From CG2-30-40-21 sp043806395 (GTDB lineage: Bacteria; UBA9089; CG2-30-40-21): a DNA stretch of 27,021 nucleotides. A program made the translations under genes and the position numbers. The notes under the pieces were generated by a model that did not search any database, was not told the origin of the DNA, and saw only the letters and a list, made by a program, of their open reading frames with translations. The stretch is from contig JAZDHC010000292.1 of assembly GCA_043806395.1 (NCBI GenBank), forward strand, positions 1-27,021, given 5' to 3'. The first letter of the stretch is position 1; each line of letters starts with the position of its first letter. Shown in pieces: positions 1-9,000 of this stretch.

Positions 1-2
1 TC

Positions 3-17
3 TGCGTCTCTGCGGTG
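3..17 (+). repeat. Short dispersed intergenic repeat, copy 1
   Basis: The 15-mer TGCGTCTCTGCGGTG occurs here and again, same orientation, at 16895-16909 in the gap downstream of the 3264-aa gene. Both copies are non-coding and the identity ends sharply after them. It looks like a fragment of a dispersed intergenic repeat. The remainder of 18-144 shows no convincing gene or promoter. Confidence 0.55.
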
Positions 18-144
18 GAAAAATATCAAAATGAGAATTACTACCATTGCGTCAGTTTAAGGTTGTTGAGACACTATTCCTTATCTGCAAAGTTGACAAA
101 GACTCAACTCTTTTCACACAAAAGCCAGAAGAGCCAAAATATTC

Positions 145-150
145 AGGAGG
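145..150 (+). promoter_or_regulatory. Shine-Dalgarno sequence fixing the GTG start of hom
   Basis: A perfect AGGAGG lies 9 nt upstream of a GTG codon at 160. The frame has no better-placed ATG, and GTG gives an N-terminus that begins directly at the Rossmann strand (MQINIGLIGFG), so this site decides the start. Confidence 0.8.
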
Positions 151-159
151 AGAAAAAAA

Positions 160-1428
160 GTGCAGATAAATATTGGTTTAATTGGATTTGGTACAATTGG
201 TGCTGGGGTGGTAAAGATACTTCAGAAGAGTGCTGGTTTGATTGAAAAAAGAACAGGGGTAAGGTTATGCCTGAAACGAATTGCTGACCTTGATATTACT
301 TCATCAAGAGGTGTTGATATTGAGCCAGGATTACTTACGACTAAAGTGGAAGAAATAATTGGTGCAGATGATATTGATGTCGTAATAGAGCTTATAGGTG
401 GATATGAGCCTGCCCGGACGATTGTCTTATCTGCTATGCGAAATGGCAAGAGTGTTGTTACCGCAAATAAGGCGCTCCTGTCAAAATATTGGGATGAGAT
501 ATTTCAGACGGCTGCCGAGTGTCAGGTGGCTTTTTATGCTGAGGCATCGGTTGGTGGAGGCATTCCACTTATATCCTCTATAACTCAAGGGTTGGTGGCA
601 AATGAGATTCAGGAGATATATGGAATTATTAATGGTACCTGTAACTACATTCTCACCAAGATGTCTGAAGAAGGGCTTGAGTTTTCAGAGGCATTGAAAC
701 AGGCACAGGCAAACGGATATGCTGAGGCAAATCCTGCCTTTGATATAGATGGTATAGATACTGCTCATAAGTTGAGTATCCTGAGCTCTATCTCGTTTGG
801 TGGGCATATACCCTTAGATGATATCAGCATTCAGGGAATTACACAAATAACCAAGCAGGATATAGCTTATGCAAAGGAATTTGGTTTTGTTATCAAACTT
901 CTTGGTATTGCCAAGAGGTTGTCTGTAAATGAAATAGAGGCAAGTGTCCATCCAACCATGATTCCACTGGATCATTTATTGGCTTCTGTAAATGATGTCT
1001 TTAATGCAGTCTACCTGATTGGGGATCTGGTGGGACCAATGATGTTTTATGGCAAGGGTGCCGGACAACTTCCCACAGCATCAGCGATTGTAGGTGATCT
1101 GGTTATGCTGGCACATCAAAGAAAAGGGTTGTCACCGGCGATGGAAGAAAATGAGATTAAGGTTCGGAAGGCAGATAGCATAAGCTCGAAATATTATCTC
1201 AAGTTTACAGCAGAGGATCGCCCGGGAGTATTGGCTGGTATTGCCGGAATATTGGGAAGGTATGGTATTGGCATTGCCTCATGTATTCAGAAGGAACGAG
1301 GTCAGTTTGTGCCTATTGTTATGCTTACCCATGATGCAGAAGAGGGGGGGTTAAGGGCAGCTATTGTCGAGATCGATAGCCTGACGGAAATAAAGGATAA
1401 GACGGTGGTTATCAGGGTAAAGGGGTGA
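160..1428 (+). CDS. hom: Homoserine dehydrogenase with C-terminal ACT domain
   Basis: NAD(P)-dependent cytosolic enzyme that reduces aspartate-4-semialdehyde to homoserine, the branch step towards threonine and methionine. The 422-residue product has the dinucleotide-binding loop GFGTIG (residues 9-14), a VTANKALL motif (Lys104), the substrate-site segment GIINGTCNYIL (about 155-165) and DIDGIDTAHK, in which Asp200 and Lys204 match the catalytic pair of the family. Residues about 346-418 form an ACT domain (AEDRPGVLAGIAGILG), the usual site of threonine feedback; length is typical of the ACT-containing class. Start is GTG with AGGAGG 9 nt upstream. No asd, thrB, thrC or lysC lies beside it, so it appears to be a lone gene; it converges on trpE. 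No riboswitch or leader is visible in the 159 bases upstream. Confidence 0.95.
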   Translation: MQINIGLIGFGTIGAGVVKILQKSAGLIEKRTGVRLCLKRIADLDITSSRGVDIEPGLLTTKVEEIIGADDIDVVIELIGGYEPARTIVLSAMRNGKSVVTANKALLSKYWDEIFQTAAECQVAFYAEASVGGGIPLISSITQGLVANEIQEIYGIINGTCNYILTKMSEEGLEFSEALKQAQANGYAEANPAFDIDGIDTAHKLSILSSISFGGHIPLDDISIQGITQITKQDIAYAKEFGFVIKLLGIAKRLSVNEIEASVHPTMIPLDHLLASVNDVFNAVYLIGDLVGPMMFYGKGAGQLPTASAIVGDLVMLAHQRKGLSPAMEENEIKVRKADSISSKYYLKFTAEDRPGVLAGIAGILGRYGIGIASCIQKERGQFVPIVMLTHDAEEGGLRAAIVEIDSLTEIKDKTVVIRVKG

Positions 1429-1462
1429 AAAACAGAACGAGGTTCAAATCATAGATATTATT

Positions 1463-1497
1463 GTCATCCCAAAGAAGCACTCAACTGAGGGATCTTA
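1463..1497 (+). repeat. Intergenic repeat, copy 1 (ATCCC...GAGGGATCTTA)
   Basis: This 35-bp stretch between the convergent ends of hom and trpE matches the reverse complement of 5923-5956 with one indel and about four substitutions. Both share ATCCCAA, ACTCAA and TGAGGGATCTTA. CTCAACTGAG inside it can form a small stem. It lies 35 bp after the hom stop and has no T-run, so it is not a standard terminator. Confidence 0.6.
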
Positions 1498-1534
1498 AGG
1501 ACACCTCTAAAAACCCACTGAAGCCGCGCTGGCT

Positions 1535-1579
1535 GCGTTGCAACGCTCTCAGATGGCAGGTGCGAGACCTGCCCCTACG
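1535..1579. repeat. Palindromic repeat cluster overlapping the 3' end of trpE
   Basis: Two symmetric elements lie side by side: a perfect 12-bp palindrome GCGTTGCAACGC (1535-1546), and a hairpin with 7-bp arms GGCAGGT/ACCTGCC (1555-1561 and 1567-1573, 5-nt loop). On the minus strand the second reads CGTAGGGGCAGGTCTCGC; the same CGTAGGGGCA core recurs at 16711-16720, which marks it as part of a dispersed repeat. It supplies the last codons and stop of trpE. Confidence 0.6.
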
Positions 1580-3066
1580 ACACTGTTTCTGTACAATTCT
1601 TCCGCAATTGCCACAGCCTTAAGCATCCCTTTTGCCTTATTTATTGTCTCTTCGTATTCCTTTTCAGGCTCTGAATCAGCTACAATCCCGGCACCAGCCT
1701 GAACAAAAACCTTTCCCTCAGACATTACCATGGTTCGAATAGTGATACAGGTATCCATGTTTCCTGAAAAGCTGAAATATCCAACGCAACCAGCATATGC
1801 CCCCCTTTTGGACGATTCAAGTTCATCGATTATTTCCATGGCTCGCACCTTTGGGGCACCAGTAACCGTTCCTGCGGGGAAACAGGCTCGCAGGGCATCA
1901 AGATAATTTTTGTCATGCATCAGTTTTCCCTTTACTGAGGTAACCATATGCATTACATGAGAATACCTTTCAATAATCTCAAACTCTGGCAGGGTAATAC
2001 TGCTATATTCACAAACCCGTCCAATATCATTTCTACCAAGATCAACCAGCATCACATGCTCTGCTAATTCCTTTGGATCAGATAAAAGGTCTTTTTCATA
2101 AGCCTCATCCTCAAGCAATGTTCCCCCCCTTGGTCTTGTACCAGCAATGGGTCTTGCCTCTACTTCCCCATCTTCCACGCTGACTAAAAGTTCAGGCGAA
2201 GATCCAATTAATGATAATTCACCAAATTTAAGCAGAAACATATACGGGGACGGATTTACCCATCGTAAGGCTCTATATAGACTTAAGGCATCAGCACTGA
2301 CAGGCGTTGAAAATCTCTGAGAAAGCACCACCTGGAATACATCCCCAGAGGCAATGTATTCCTTTGCCCTTAATACATTGTCAACAAACTCTGACTTAGT
2401 AACATTGGATTGAATATCTATCTTTGGAATAATATTGGTTACAGGAAATATTTCATTCTTAACAGGCAATGGCTGTTTCAATTTCTCAATTATTGCTGTT
2501 ATTTTCTCCATTGCCTCCTGATATGCTTTTTCAATATCTCCATCCCTTAACCAGACATTGGCAATAACCTTAATCGTATGCCTCACATGGTCAAAAATAA
2601 GCATGGTATCAGTAATGACAAATAACACATCTGGTAAGCCGATTTCATCAGGGTTTGTATCTGGAATATTTTCAATACACCGTACATAATCATATCCGAT
2701 ATAACCCACAGCACCACCAAAAAATCCTGGAAGTTCTGCAACCCTTGCTGGACGAAATTCATTCATAAATTCCAATAAGTTCATCAATGGGTCAACCCTT
2801 TTCAATTTTTCAACCATTCCATCCCTGATAACCTCTGCTGTGTCAGCCTTACCACGAAAAATAATAAATGGGTTGCTCCCCAGAAAGGAATACCTCCCCA
2901 GATTTTCACCACCCTCAACACTCTCCAATAAGTAGGAATACTCTGCATCCATGGCTATCTTCTGAAAGGCAGAAACAGGTGTTTCCATATCAGCCAGGAT
3001 TTCCTTGTACACGGGTATAAGGTTTGCACCTTCGTTTGCTTTTTGCTTGAAGTCCTGATAATCCAT
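1549..3066 (-). CDS. trpE: Anthranilate synthase component I
   Basis: Chorismate-utilising subunit that makes anthranilate from chorismate with ammonia supplied by a TrpG partner: the first step of tryptophan synthesis, in the cytosol. The 505-residue product (normal length) has the LLES motif of the tryptophan feedback site (46-49), PIAGTRPRGG (306-315), LVDLGRNDIGR (340-350), ERYSHVMHMV (366-375) and FPAGTVTGAPK (396-406), in family order. The frame is open to 3219, but those 51 extra codons translate intergenic repeats; ATG at 3066 has GGAGAA 8 nt upstream and gives a normal N-terminus. The C-terminal residues (about 496-505, VVGAGLAPAI) come from the dispersed repeat at 1549-1579. trpG, trpD and the other trp genes are absent here. 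No tandem-Trp leader peptide is visible upstream. PabB or another chorismate-binding enzyme is the alternative, but LLES favours TrpE. Confidence 0.93.
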   Translation of the reverse strand: MDYQDFKQKANEGANLIPVYKEILADMETPVSAFQKIAMDAEYSYLLESVEGGENLGRYSFLGSNPFIIFRGKADTAEVIRDGMVEKLKRVDPLMNLLEFMNEFRPARVAELPGFFGGAVGYIGYDYVRCIENIPDTNPDEIGLPDVLFVITDTMLIFDHVRHTIKVIANVWLRDGDIEKAYQEAMEKITAIIEKLKQPLPVKNEIFPVTNIIPKIDIQSNVTKSEFVDNVLRAKEYIASGDVFQVVLSQRFSTPVSADALSLYRALRWVNPSPYMFLLKFGELSLIGSSPELLVSVEDGEVEARPIAGTRPRGGTLLEDEAYEKDLLSDPKELAEHVMLVDLGRNDIGRVCEYSSITLPEFEIIERYSHVMHMVTSVKGKLMHDKNYLDALRACFPAGTVTGAPKVRAMEIIDELESSKRGAYAGCVGYFSFSGNMDTCITIRTMVMSEGKVFVQAGAGIVADSEPEKEYEETINKAKGMLKAVAIAEELYRNSVVGAGLAPAI

Positions 3067-3095
3067 TATTTTTATTCTCCTTCTCCCTCTTAATT

Positions 3096-3120
3096 CCCCC
3101 TTAAAAAAGGGGGTTAGGGG
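3096..3120. repeat. C/G-run hairpin repeat upstream of trpE
   Basis: CCCCC (3096-3100) and GGGGG (3109-3113) flank an 8-nt A-rich loop, followed by TTAGGGG. On the minus strand it translates as PLTPFFKGEL, a peptide commonly seen when intergenic repeats of this type are translated. It lies between the M16 gene and the trpE Shine-Dalgarno; it could be a processing or stop signal, but no function is shown. Confidence 0.6.
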
Positions 3121-3130
3121 GTTGTATTTT

Positions 3131-3161
3131 CTTGAATTTCTTGAATTTCTTGAATTTCTTG
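3131..3161. repeat. 9-bp tandem repeat upstream of trpE
   Basis: Three exact copies of CTTGAATTT (3131-3139, 3140-3148, 3149-3157) and a partial fourth (CTTG). They lie in the 149-bp gap between trpE and the M16 gene; translated in the trpE frame they give the artefact RNSRNSRNSR. Confidence 0.8.
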
Positions 3162-3215
3162 CGGAAACATAGAATATGAAACCTCCAAACCTCAGAAGTT
3201 CCATAGTTCCAAATT

Positions 3216-5804
3216 TCAAGGCTTCTTATCTTCCGACCTGATGATAACCTCAGTACATTTATCATCCTGTAAGTACTTGTTTGCTATCCGTTTAATATCA
3301 TCTATGGTTACTTTATTAATCTTGTCTGAATACCTGTCCACCTCTTCATACCCAAGCCCATACAGCTCATTTAAGCTACAATCAAACCCATGGGCAGAAT
3401 TTGTTTCCATAGCCTGCCAATGCTCACCAATCAGGGATGCCTTTGCCCTTGATAACTCCTCATCGGTTACTGCTTCCGCCCTGATTATTTCTACTTCCTT
3501 TTTTATTCCATCGAGTGCAGCATCTACCTTGTCTTTGCTTGTGCCAATGTAGAAAACATACGCACCCGGGTCAAGCCCCATGATAGAAAACACACCAACA
3601 TAATAGGCTAATCCATACTTATCCCGCAGATTAACAAAGAGTCTGGATCCATTGCCAGAAAGAATGGAACTCATGACTTCAAAGACATATTTGTCTGGAT
3701 CCATTATCCCTATCCCGGGATAACCAAGCAGGATAATGGTTTGTTCCTTATCCTTTTCCTGCATTACCTGTTTCATTTCCTTTTGTTCTGGCTCATCAGG
3801 CAAGCTAATCCGAGATAATTCCTGCCCCTTTACCCCTGCCCATATCCTTTCAACCCTTTGCCGTATCTCTTGTGCCTTCACATCACCAAACACAGATAGT
3901 ACCATATTCCTTGACTGGCAAAATCCCTGATGAAAGGCAATCAAATCATCCCGTTTTAATCCCTTTACCGATTCCCCTGTACCAAGGCTGTTATAACGAT
4001 ATGGATGATTCTGCCACATATTCTCTCGCAAAACCCTCACCGCATAATTAAACGGGTCATCATCCTGTGATTTGATTGCAGCAAGGACTGTCGTTCTCTC
4101 CTTTTCCAGTTCATCTGCAGGAAAAGATGGGTTAAGCAAGACATCTGAAAGCATATCAAGCCCCAGCTCAATATCCCCTTTTAACACCTTCACCGAGCAG
4201 CCAAAGCTGTTATTTCCCCCGTAGGCGGTAATAGCACCACCCCGTGACTCTATCTCTTCAGCTATCTGTTTGGCCGTGTGTCTTTGAGTACCCTTAAGCA
4301 TCAGCTGCTTCATAAGGTTACATTCCCCTTCCTTGCCTTTTTCTTCAAACAACACCCCTCCCTTAAACACCGCCTGAATGGAAACAATTGGCAGACTATC
4401 ATCCTCACGAATCAATAAAACTAATCCATTGTCAAGAACAAATTTTTGAATCTTTGGCTCTACTTTTACTTGTATGCTTGGATTTATTGCCTCTTCTTTA
4501 ATCTTTGGCTTTAAGATACCCATCGTTAGATTATCCTCACAAAGGTATTGTTTGGCTACGCGAATAATATCATCCTTAGTTACCTTGACTACCCCTTTTA
4601 CATAATCCTTATTAAAGTTGATATTCCCACAAACATACTCATTAGAGGCAATGTCCGCAGCTTGAGATTCCACTGTTTCCTGAGAAAAGATAGAGGAGGC
4701 AATAACCATTTGTCTTGCCTTTTCCAGCTCCTCATCGCTAATATCCCCTTGAGCCAATTTTTTTATATTCTTCCAGATAGCTTCCTGAACCTTTTGAAGA
4801 TTTTCCGGCTCAAGGGTAGCATTAATCCCAAAAAGCCCTGGATATTGCGGTGTATATGACCAGGCATCGATTGAATATACTGTCGATTCTCTCTCTCGCA
4901 AGTCTTGATAAAGTCTGGATGATTTACCAGACCCGAGGATAATAGCCATAACATCCAAGGGATACAGATCCTTGCTTCTGATATCCGGAATATGGAAAGC
5001 CATTTCTAAGTATGCTACCTTTATATTCTTCTCATCCTCAAAGGATCGTACGCCAATTTGCGTAAGCTCTTGAGGAATATATACTGGAGACATTGATGTT
5101 CTCTTTGCATCCTTAAAGTATTGCTTTATACTTGACAGCATCCTGTCGCTCTTAAAATCACCAACAATAGAGAGTATCATATTGTTTGGCACATAAAATC
5201 GCTGATGATATTTCAGCAGATCATCCCTACAAATTTGAGAAAATAATTCCTTGTACCCAATTATTGGATATTGATATGGATGATGAGAGAATGCCTCCTG
5301 CCATATCTTTCTTGAGAGGTATTTGTTCGGATCATCCTCGCACATATCCATCTCCCTTGAGATAACATCTTTTTCCTTTTTCATTTCTGTTTCATCGAAT
5401 GTTGAATTCATGGCAGCATCAGCTAATATGTCCAGACCAATTCCAACCTTATCTGCCGGCATAACCATATGATAAACCGTTCTATCCATAGAGGTATATC
5501 CACCCATATCACCCCCGGCATTACTCACTTCCCGTCCTATATCCCCTACCTTTCGGATTGAAGTACCCTTAAACAGCATATGCTCCACAAGGTGAGATAT
5601 TCCACTTCCCATATATTCCCCTTCATGTATGCTGCCCGTCTTTACCCATAATTGCAGGGCAACAAGTGGGGCAGTATGTACCTCCTTGAGAACAACCACA
5701 AGACCGTTATCCAATACAAACCTCTCTGGTTCACCTGCATGGATTGGTTGAGAGAAGAATGCTGATATTGTTAGAGATAACAATATAATTCTTATGTAAT
5801 ACAT
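3216..5804 (-). CDS. Exported two-module M16 (insulinase-like) zinc peptidase
   Basis: Predicted secreted or periplasmic metallopeptidase of family M16 (pitrilysin, mitochondrial processing peptidase and PqqL relatives), 862 residues. Residues 1-23 look like a signal peptide ending near IHA. Module 1 carries the inverted zinc motif HLVEH (His71, Glu74 as general base, His75), with Glu151 (ISREMD) about 80 residues on as likely third ligand. Module 2 begins near 454 (FVLDNGLVLLI, echoing FVLDNGLVVVL at 29); at the HxxEH position it has NLMKQ, so it is catalytically dead. It keeps SRLFVNLRDKYGLAYYV, which resembles the Arg/Tyr substrate-binding segment of partner halves. One active plus one inactive half is normal for fused M16 pairs. 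ATG at 5804 has GGAGGA 6 nt upstream; the longer frame from 5834 lacks both site and signal peptide. Substrate unknown; same strand as trpE but separated from it by a repeat-filled 149-bp gap. Confidence 0.9.
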   Translation of the reverse strand: MYYIRIILLSLTISAFFSQPIHAGEPERFVLDNGLVVVLKEVHTAPLVALQLWVKTGSIHEGEYMGSGISHLVEHMLFKGTSIRKVGDIGREVSNAGGDMGGYTSMDRTVYHMVMPADKVGIGLDILADAAMNSTFDETEMKKEKDVISREMDMCEDDPNKYLSRKIWQEAFSHHPYQYPIIGYKELFSQICRDDLLKYHQRFYVPNNMILSIVGDFKSDRMLSSIKQYFKDAKRTSMSPVYIPQELTQIGVRSFEDEKNIKVAYLEMAFHIPDIRSKDLYPLDVMAIILGSGKSSRLYQDLRERESTVYSIDAWSYTPQYPGLFGINATLEPENLQKVQEAIWKNIKKLAQGDISDEELEKARQMVIASSIFSQETVESQAADIASNEYVCGNINFNKDYVKGVVKVTKDDIIRVAKQYLCEDNLTMGILKPKIKEEAINPSIQVKVEPKIQKFVLDNGLVLLIREDDSLPIVSIQAVFKGGVLFEEKGKEGECNLMKQLMLKGTQRHTAKQIAEEIESRGGAITAYGGNNSFGCSVKVLKGDIELGLDMLSDVLLNPSFPADELEKERTTVLAAIKSQDDDPFNYAVRVLRENMWQNHPYRYNSLGTGESVKGLKRDDLIAFHQGFCQSRNMVLSVFGDVKAQEIRQRVERIWAGVKGQELSRISLPDEPEQKEMKQVMQEKDKEQTIILLGYPGIGIMDPDKYVFEVMSSILSGNGSRLFVNLRDKYGLAYYVGVFSIMGLDPGAYVFYIGTSKDKVDAALDGIKKEVEIIRAEAVTDEELSRAKASLIGEHWQAMETNSAHGFDCSLNELYGLGYEEVDRYSDKINKVTIDDIKRIANKYLQDDKCTEVIIRSEDKKP

Positions 5805-5866
5805 TATGTTTCCTCCTTTGGCAGATAAAGACAAGATAGTTTTGTCACCGCGAATCTCTCTGTCAT

Positions 5867-5956
5867 TTCGAACTACTGTGAGAAATCCTTGTCCCGAACT
5901 ACTGTGTGAGGGATCTTATGGATAAGATCCCTCAATTGAGTACTCCTTGGGATTAC
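5867..5956. repeat. Composite intergenic repeat with perfect 12-bp stem
   Basis: The 203-bp gap between the M16 start and the end of the 3543-aa gene holds: two direct copies of CGAACTACTGTG (5869-5880, 5895-5906); a perfect inverted repeat GAGGGATCTTAT/ATAAGATCCCTC (5908-5919, 5922-5933) with a 2-nt spacer; and the palindrome CTCAATTGAG (5931-5940). Positions 5923-5956 match, in reverse complement, the repeat at 1463-1497. The stem could act as an end signal for the giant transcript, but no U-tract follows on either strand. Confidence 0.7.
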
Positions 5957-6007
5957 TACCCACACACCACAACGCGATGAATATGATGTTTCAACCCCCA
6001 GAAGTTT

Positions 6008-9000
6008 TTATCGTATCACCCCTATTTTACCTGTTTTCCTATTCCCCACAGGATCAGTGATGAGGTAAATGTAGATGCCAGAGGCTATCTCACATGAAAA
6101 AGTCCATACCTCCTCATCCGTGCCATTGGTATGCTCAATCTCCTTGACCAATTCGCCAGCTATGTTGAAGATTTTTATGGTTGCATGAGGGGTTAGTCCT
6201 TTGAAGTGTACTTGCTGACCAAGACAGGGGTTGGGGTAGACAAATGTAAGAGTAGGCATAACTGATCCCATCAGGACATAGTAGGAGAAATGCGAGACAT
6301 TGGCATAAACCAGACTATTTGTATAATCTATCCATGAATTTTTAACAGGCCACCATGTTGCATCTGTCCCTGTCCCTGTTAACCAGCAAATCTTTAACGA
6401 AGACACCTGTATTCCTGTCCCATCCACAACACCGTCCTTTGGATTTTCATCAAGATATGGAATAGCAATTCGCACCGTAGCGGTAGTGGTAATCGTGGCA
6501 TCATGAATCTCAAACCTGCGTAATGTGCCTTTTATGCGATTTATTCGGGTATCTGCATCGTTCTTCGTATTGGCAATAATAACTATGGGATCATCAGAGA
6601 TGCCAGAGGTATCTATCTCAATATATCCTGCACCAGTAATTGCACCTGTATCAATCTCCACCCTTGTTTTACCATCACCTGCAATTAGAATCCCAGAACT
6701 ACTACTGCCTAATAGCTCAATAATAATTGTTGTCCCTCCCTGAGTAGAGCAAGGAACAGAGGTTGTGCCATTGAGTATCTCAATACTTCGTGGTGGATTA
6801 AAATCAAAATTCAGGGTTGTTGTCCCTGTACCTTTTGCCTTGAGTTTAATAGTAAGTACTGTCCCTGTGCCTTGTGCAGTGCCAGAAATTAATCCTACCG
6901 CATAGTCAATCGTGCCACTAACATCATTAAATCGGGACACAATTGGACTGCCACCTTGAAGGAGTAAGCCCTGAGTAATTCCAATTACTTCCAACCTATT
7001 CGGGTCAAAGGAAAGATACACACCCACAGAATCAAAATCTGGTGCATGAAGTAAATCAATATTCACATCAAATTCATCACCCATTTTAACCACCTTCTCT
7101 TGCTGTACTACCTTAAGGATAGGGGTAGTGAGGATATTCACACTATTACTTAAGGTTAATGGTGGAGCAAATAGAGGAGACCGTTGTGAAGGAGTAGCCT
7201 TAAGGTAGTTTGACTTAAAATAGCCAAAGTCCATCAGACTAACCATACCATCTCCATTAAAGTCAGCGTTTATATAGCCATCCCTTGTATGTGTTCCTGA
7301 GTCATTCCATCCTGATGAACTTGTCCCGCATGGTGAACTTGTCCCGGAGAGAAATGCCGATTTAAAGTACCCAAAGTCTATCAAATCTACACTACAATCT
7401 CCATTTACATCAGCATTTAGCAGGGTAAGGATAGAAAGTGTAGTTTTTGTTCCAACAGTTATGGTTACACTACCCCAATACCTTGTGGATGCACCGGGTG
7501 CATAAGCAGATATTTTCTGATAAATCATGGGTGATATCTTCTCAATTAAGAAGTAACCATCCTTATCTGTAATAGTCCCTAAATCAGTTCCATCAATTGT
7601 TACCTCAATGCCCGAAGGTGTCTTTCTTCGAATGTCAAATTGAACGAATCCATCCAGACTTCCATAGAGAACATCCGTTATAGGCACACTTCCTTCAATA
7701 ATAGCAACAGGCACAGAACCAGCCCCTTTGAGAATTACAGTATTTCTTGGTGGATTAAAATCAAAGTTCAGGGTTGTTGTGCCTGTTATTGTTTTTGCCT
7801 TAAAGTTAATGGTAAATATTGTTCCTGAACCTTGTGTAGTAGTTCCAAGCAACACTACCGCATAATCAATAGTACCATTATCATTGTTAAATTGAGGCAT
7901 AATTTGACTGCCACCTACAGGAAATGCCCCTGGAGTAAGTTTAATAACCTCCAACATATTCGGGTCAAAGGAAAGATACACACCTATAGCATCAAACTCT
8001 GGCACCTTAGATAAAATAACATCAACGCTAAAACTACTTCCAATTTCAGGAGTAACTGGTGAGATAGTCAGCAGGGTATCAGTTACACTAACGCTTACGG
8101 TAGCACTACCACTGGCTTCCATATCATCAGTTACTGTCAATTCAAAAGCATAAGTTCCAGCTTTCGTAGGGGTAAAGATTATGGTTGATGTGGTACCCGA
8201 AATAGTACCATCAATTTGTTTCCAGAAGTAAGTTACAGGATTACCATTTGCGGCATAGCTTTTAGTCCCATCTATCGTTACTGAATCATTTACCTTTACC
8301 GGTCGCAGAGGGGCAGAAATAATAGCCACAGGTGGGTATGGGGCTAGAGTGCCATGATGAGTTATTGAGCTTGAGCCTATTGTAGTTGTAGTGGTATATG
8401 AGTAATAATTGAGCTTTGTTAAACTTAGAGTGTGACTGCCTACTTGCAGAGATAATTCTGCTGGTGTAGTTGTTCCTATATTTGAGCCATCGATGAATAT
8501 ACTTGCACCTGTTGGATTAGAGGTTACGCTGAGTGTGCCAACTGAATATACCAGTAAAGTAGCAGAGATAGAAGCTGGTGAGCTTGAGCCTATTGTAATC
8601 GGAGTGGTATAGGTACAATAATTGGGCATTGTTAATGACAGGGTGTAGCTGCCTGTTTGTAGAGATAATACTGCTGGTGTAGCTGTTCCTTTATCCACGC
8701 CATCGATGAATATACTTGCACCTGTTGGAGTAGAGGTTACGCTGAGTGTGCCATAGCATGGTGTTAGAGTGCCATAAATCTGGGTTATTGAACCTATATT
8801 TATTGTAACTGTAGCGGTGCAGGGATCATAATTGGGCTTTGTTAACAGCAGGATGTAAGTTCCTGCCTCTAATGATAATACTGCTGGTGTAGTTTTCACT
8901 TTATTTATGCCATCGATGAATATATTTACACCTGTTGGCGAAGAGATTACATTGAGTGTGCCAGTAGTAGGTGGCGGTGTCGTTCCATATTCATAAGCCC

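Noticed and set aside
93..98. TTGACA as a -35 box for hom
   Set aside because: The sequence about 17 bp downstream (CACACA) is nothing like a -10 box, so a promoter cannot be supported.
15..245. 76-codon plus-strand frame overlapping the start of hom
   Set aside because: It overlaps hom in another frame, and the hom start has a much better ribosome site; the product has no family features.
3067..3219. Upstream extension of TrpE by 51 residues
   Set aside because: The added residues translate tandem and hairpin repeats (RNSRNSRNSR, PLTPFFKGEL), and the ATG at 3066 has its own Shine-Dalgarno.
5908..5933. 12-bp stem as a Rho-independent terminator for the giant transcript
   Set aside because: The 2-nt spacer is too short for a normal loop, and no U-run follows on either strand.
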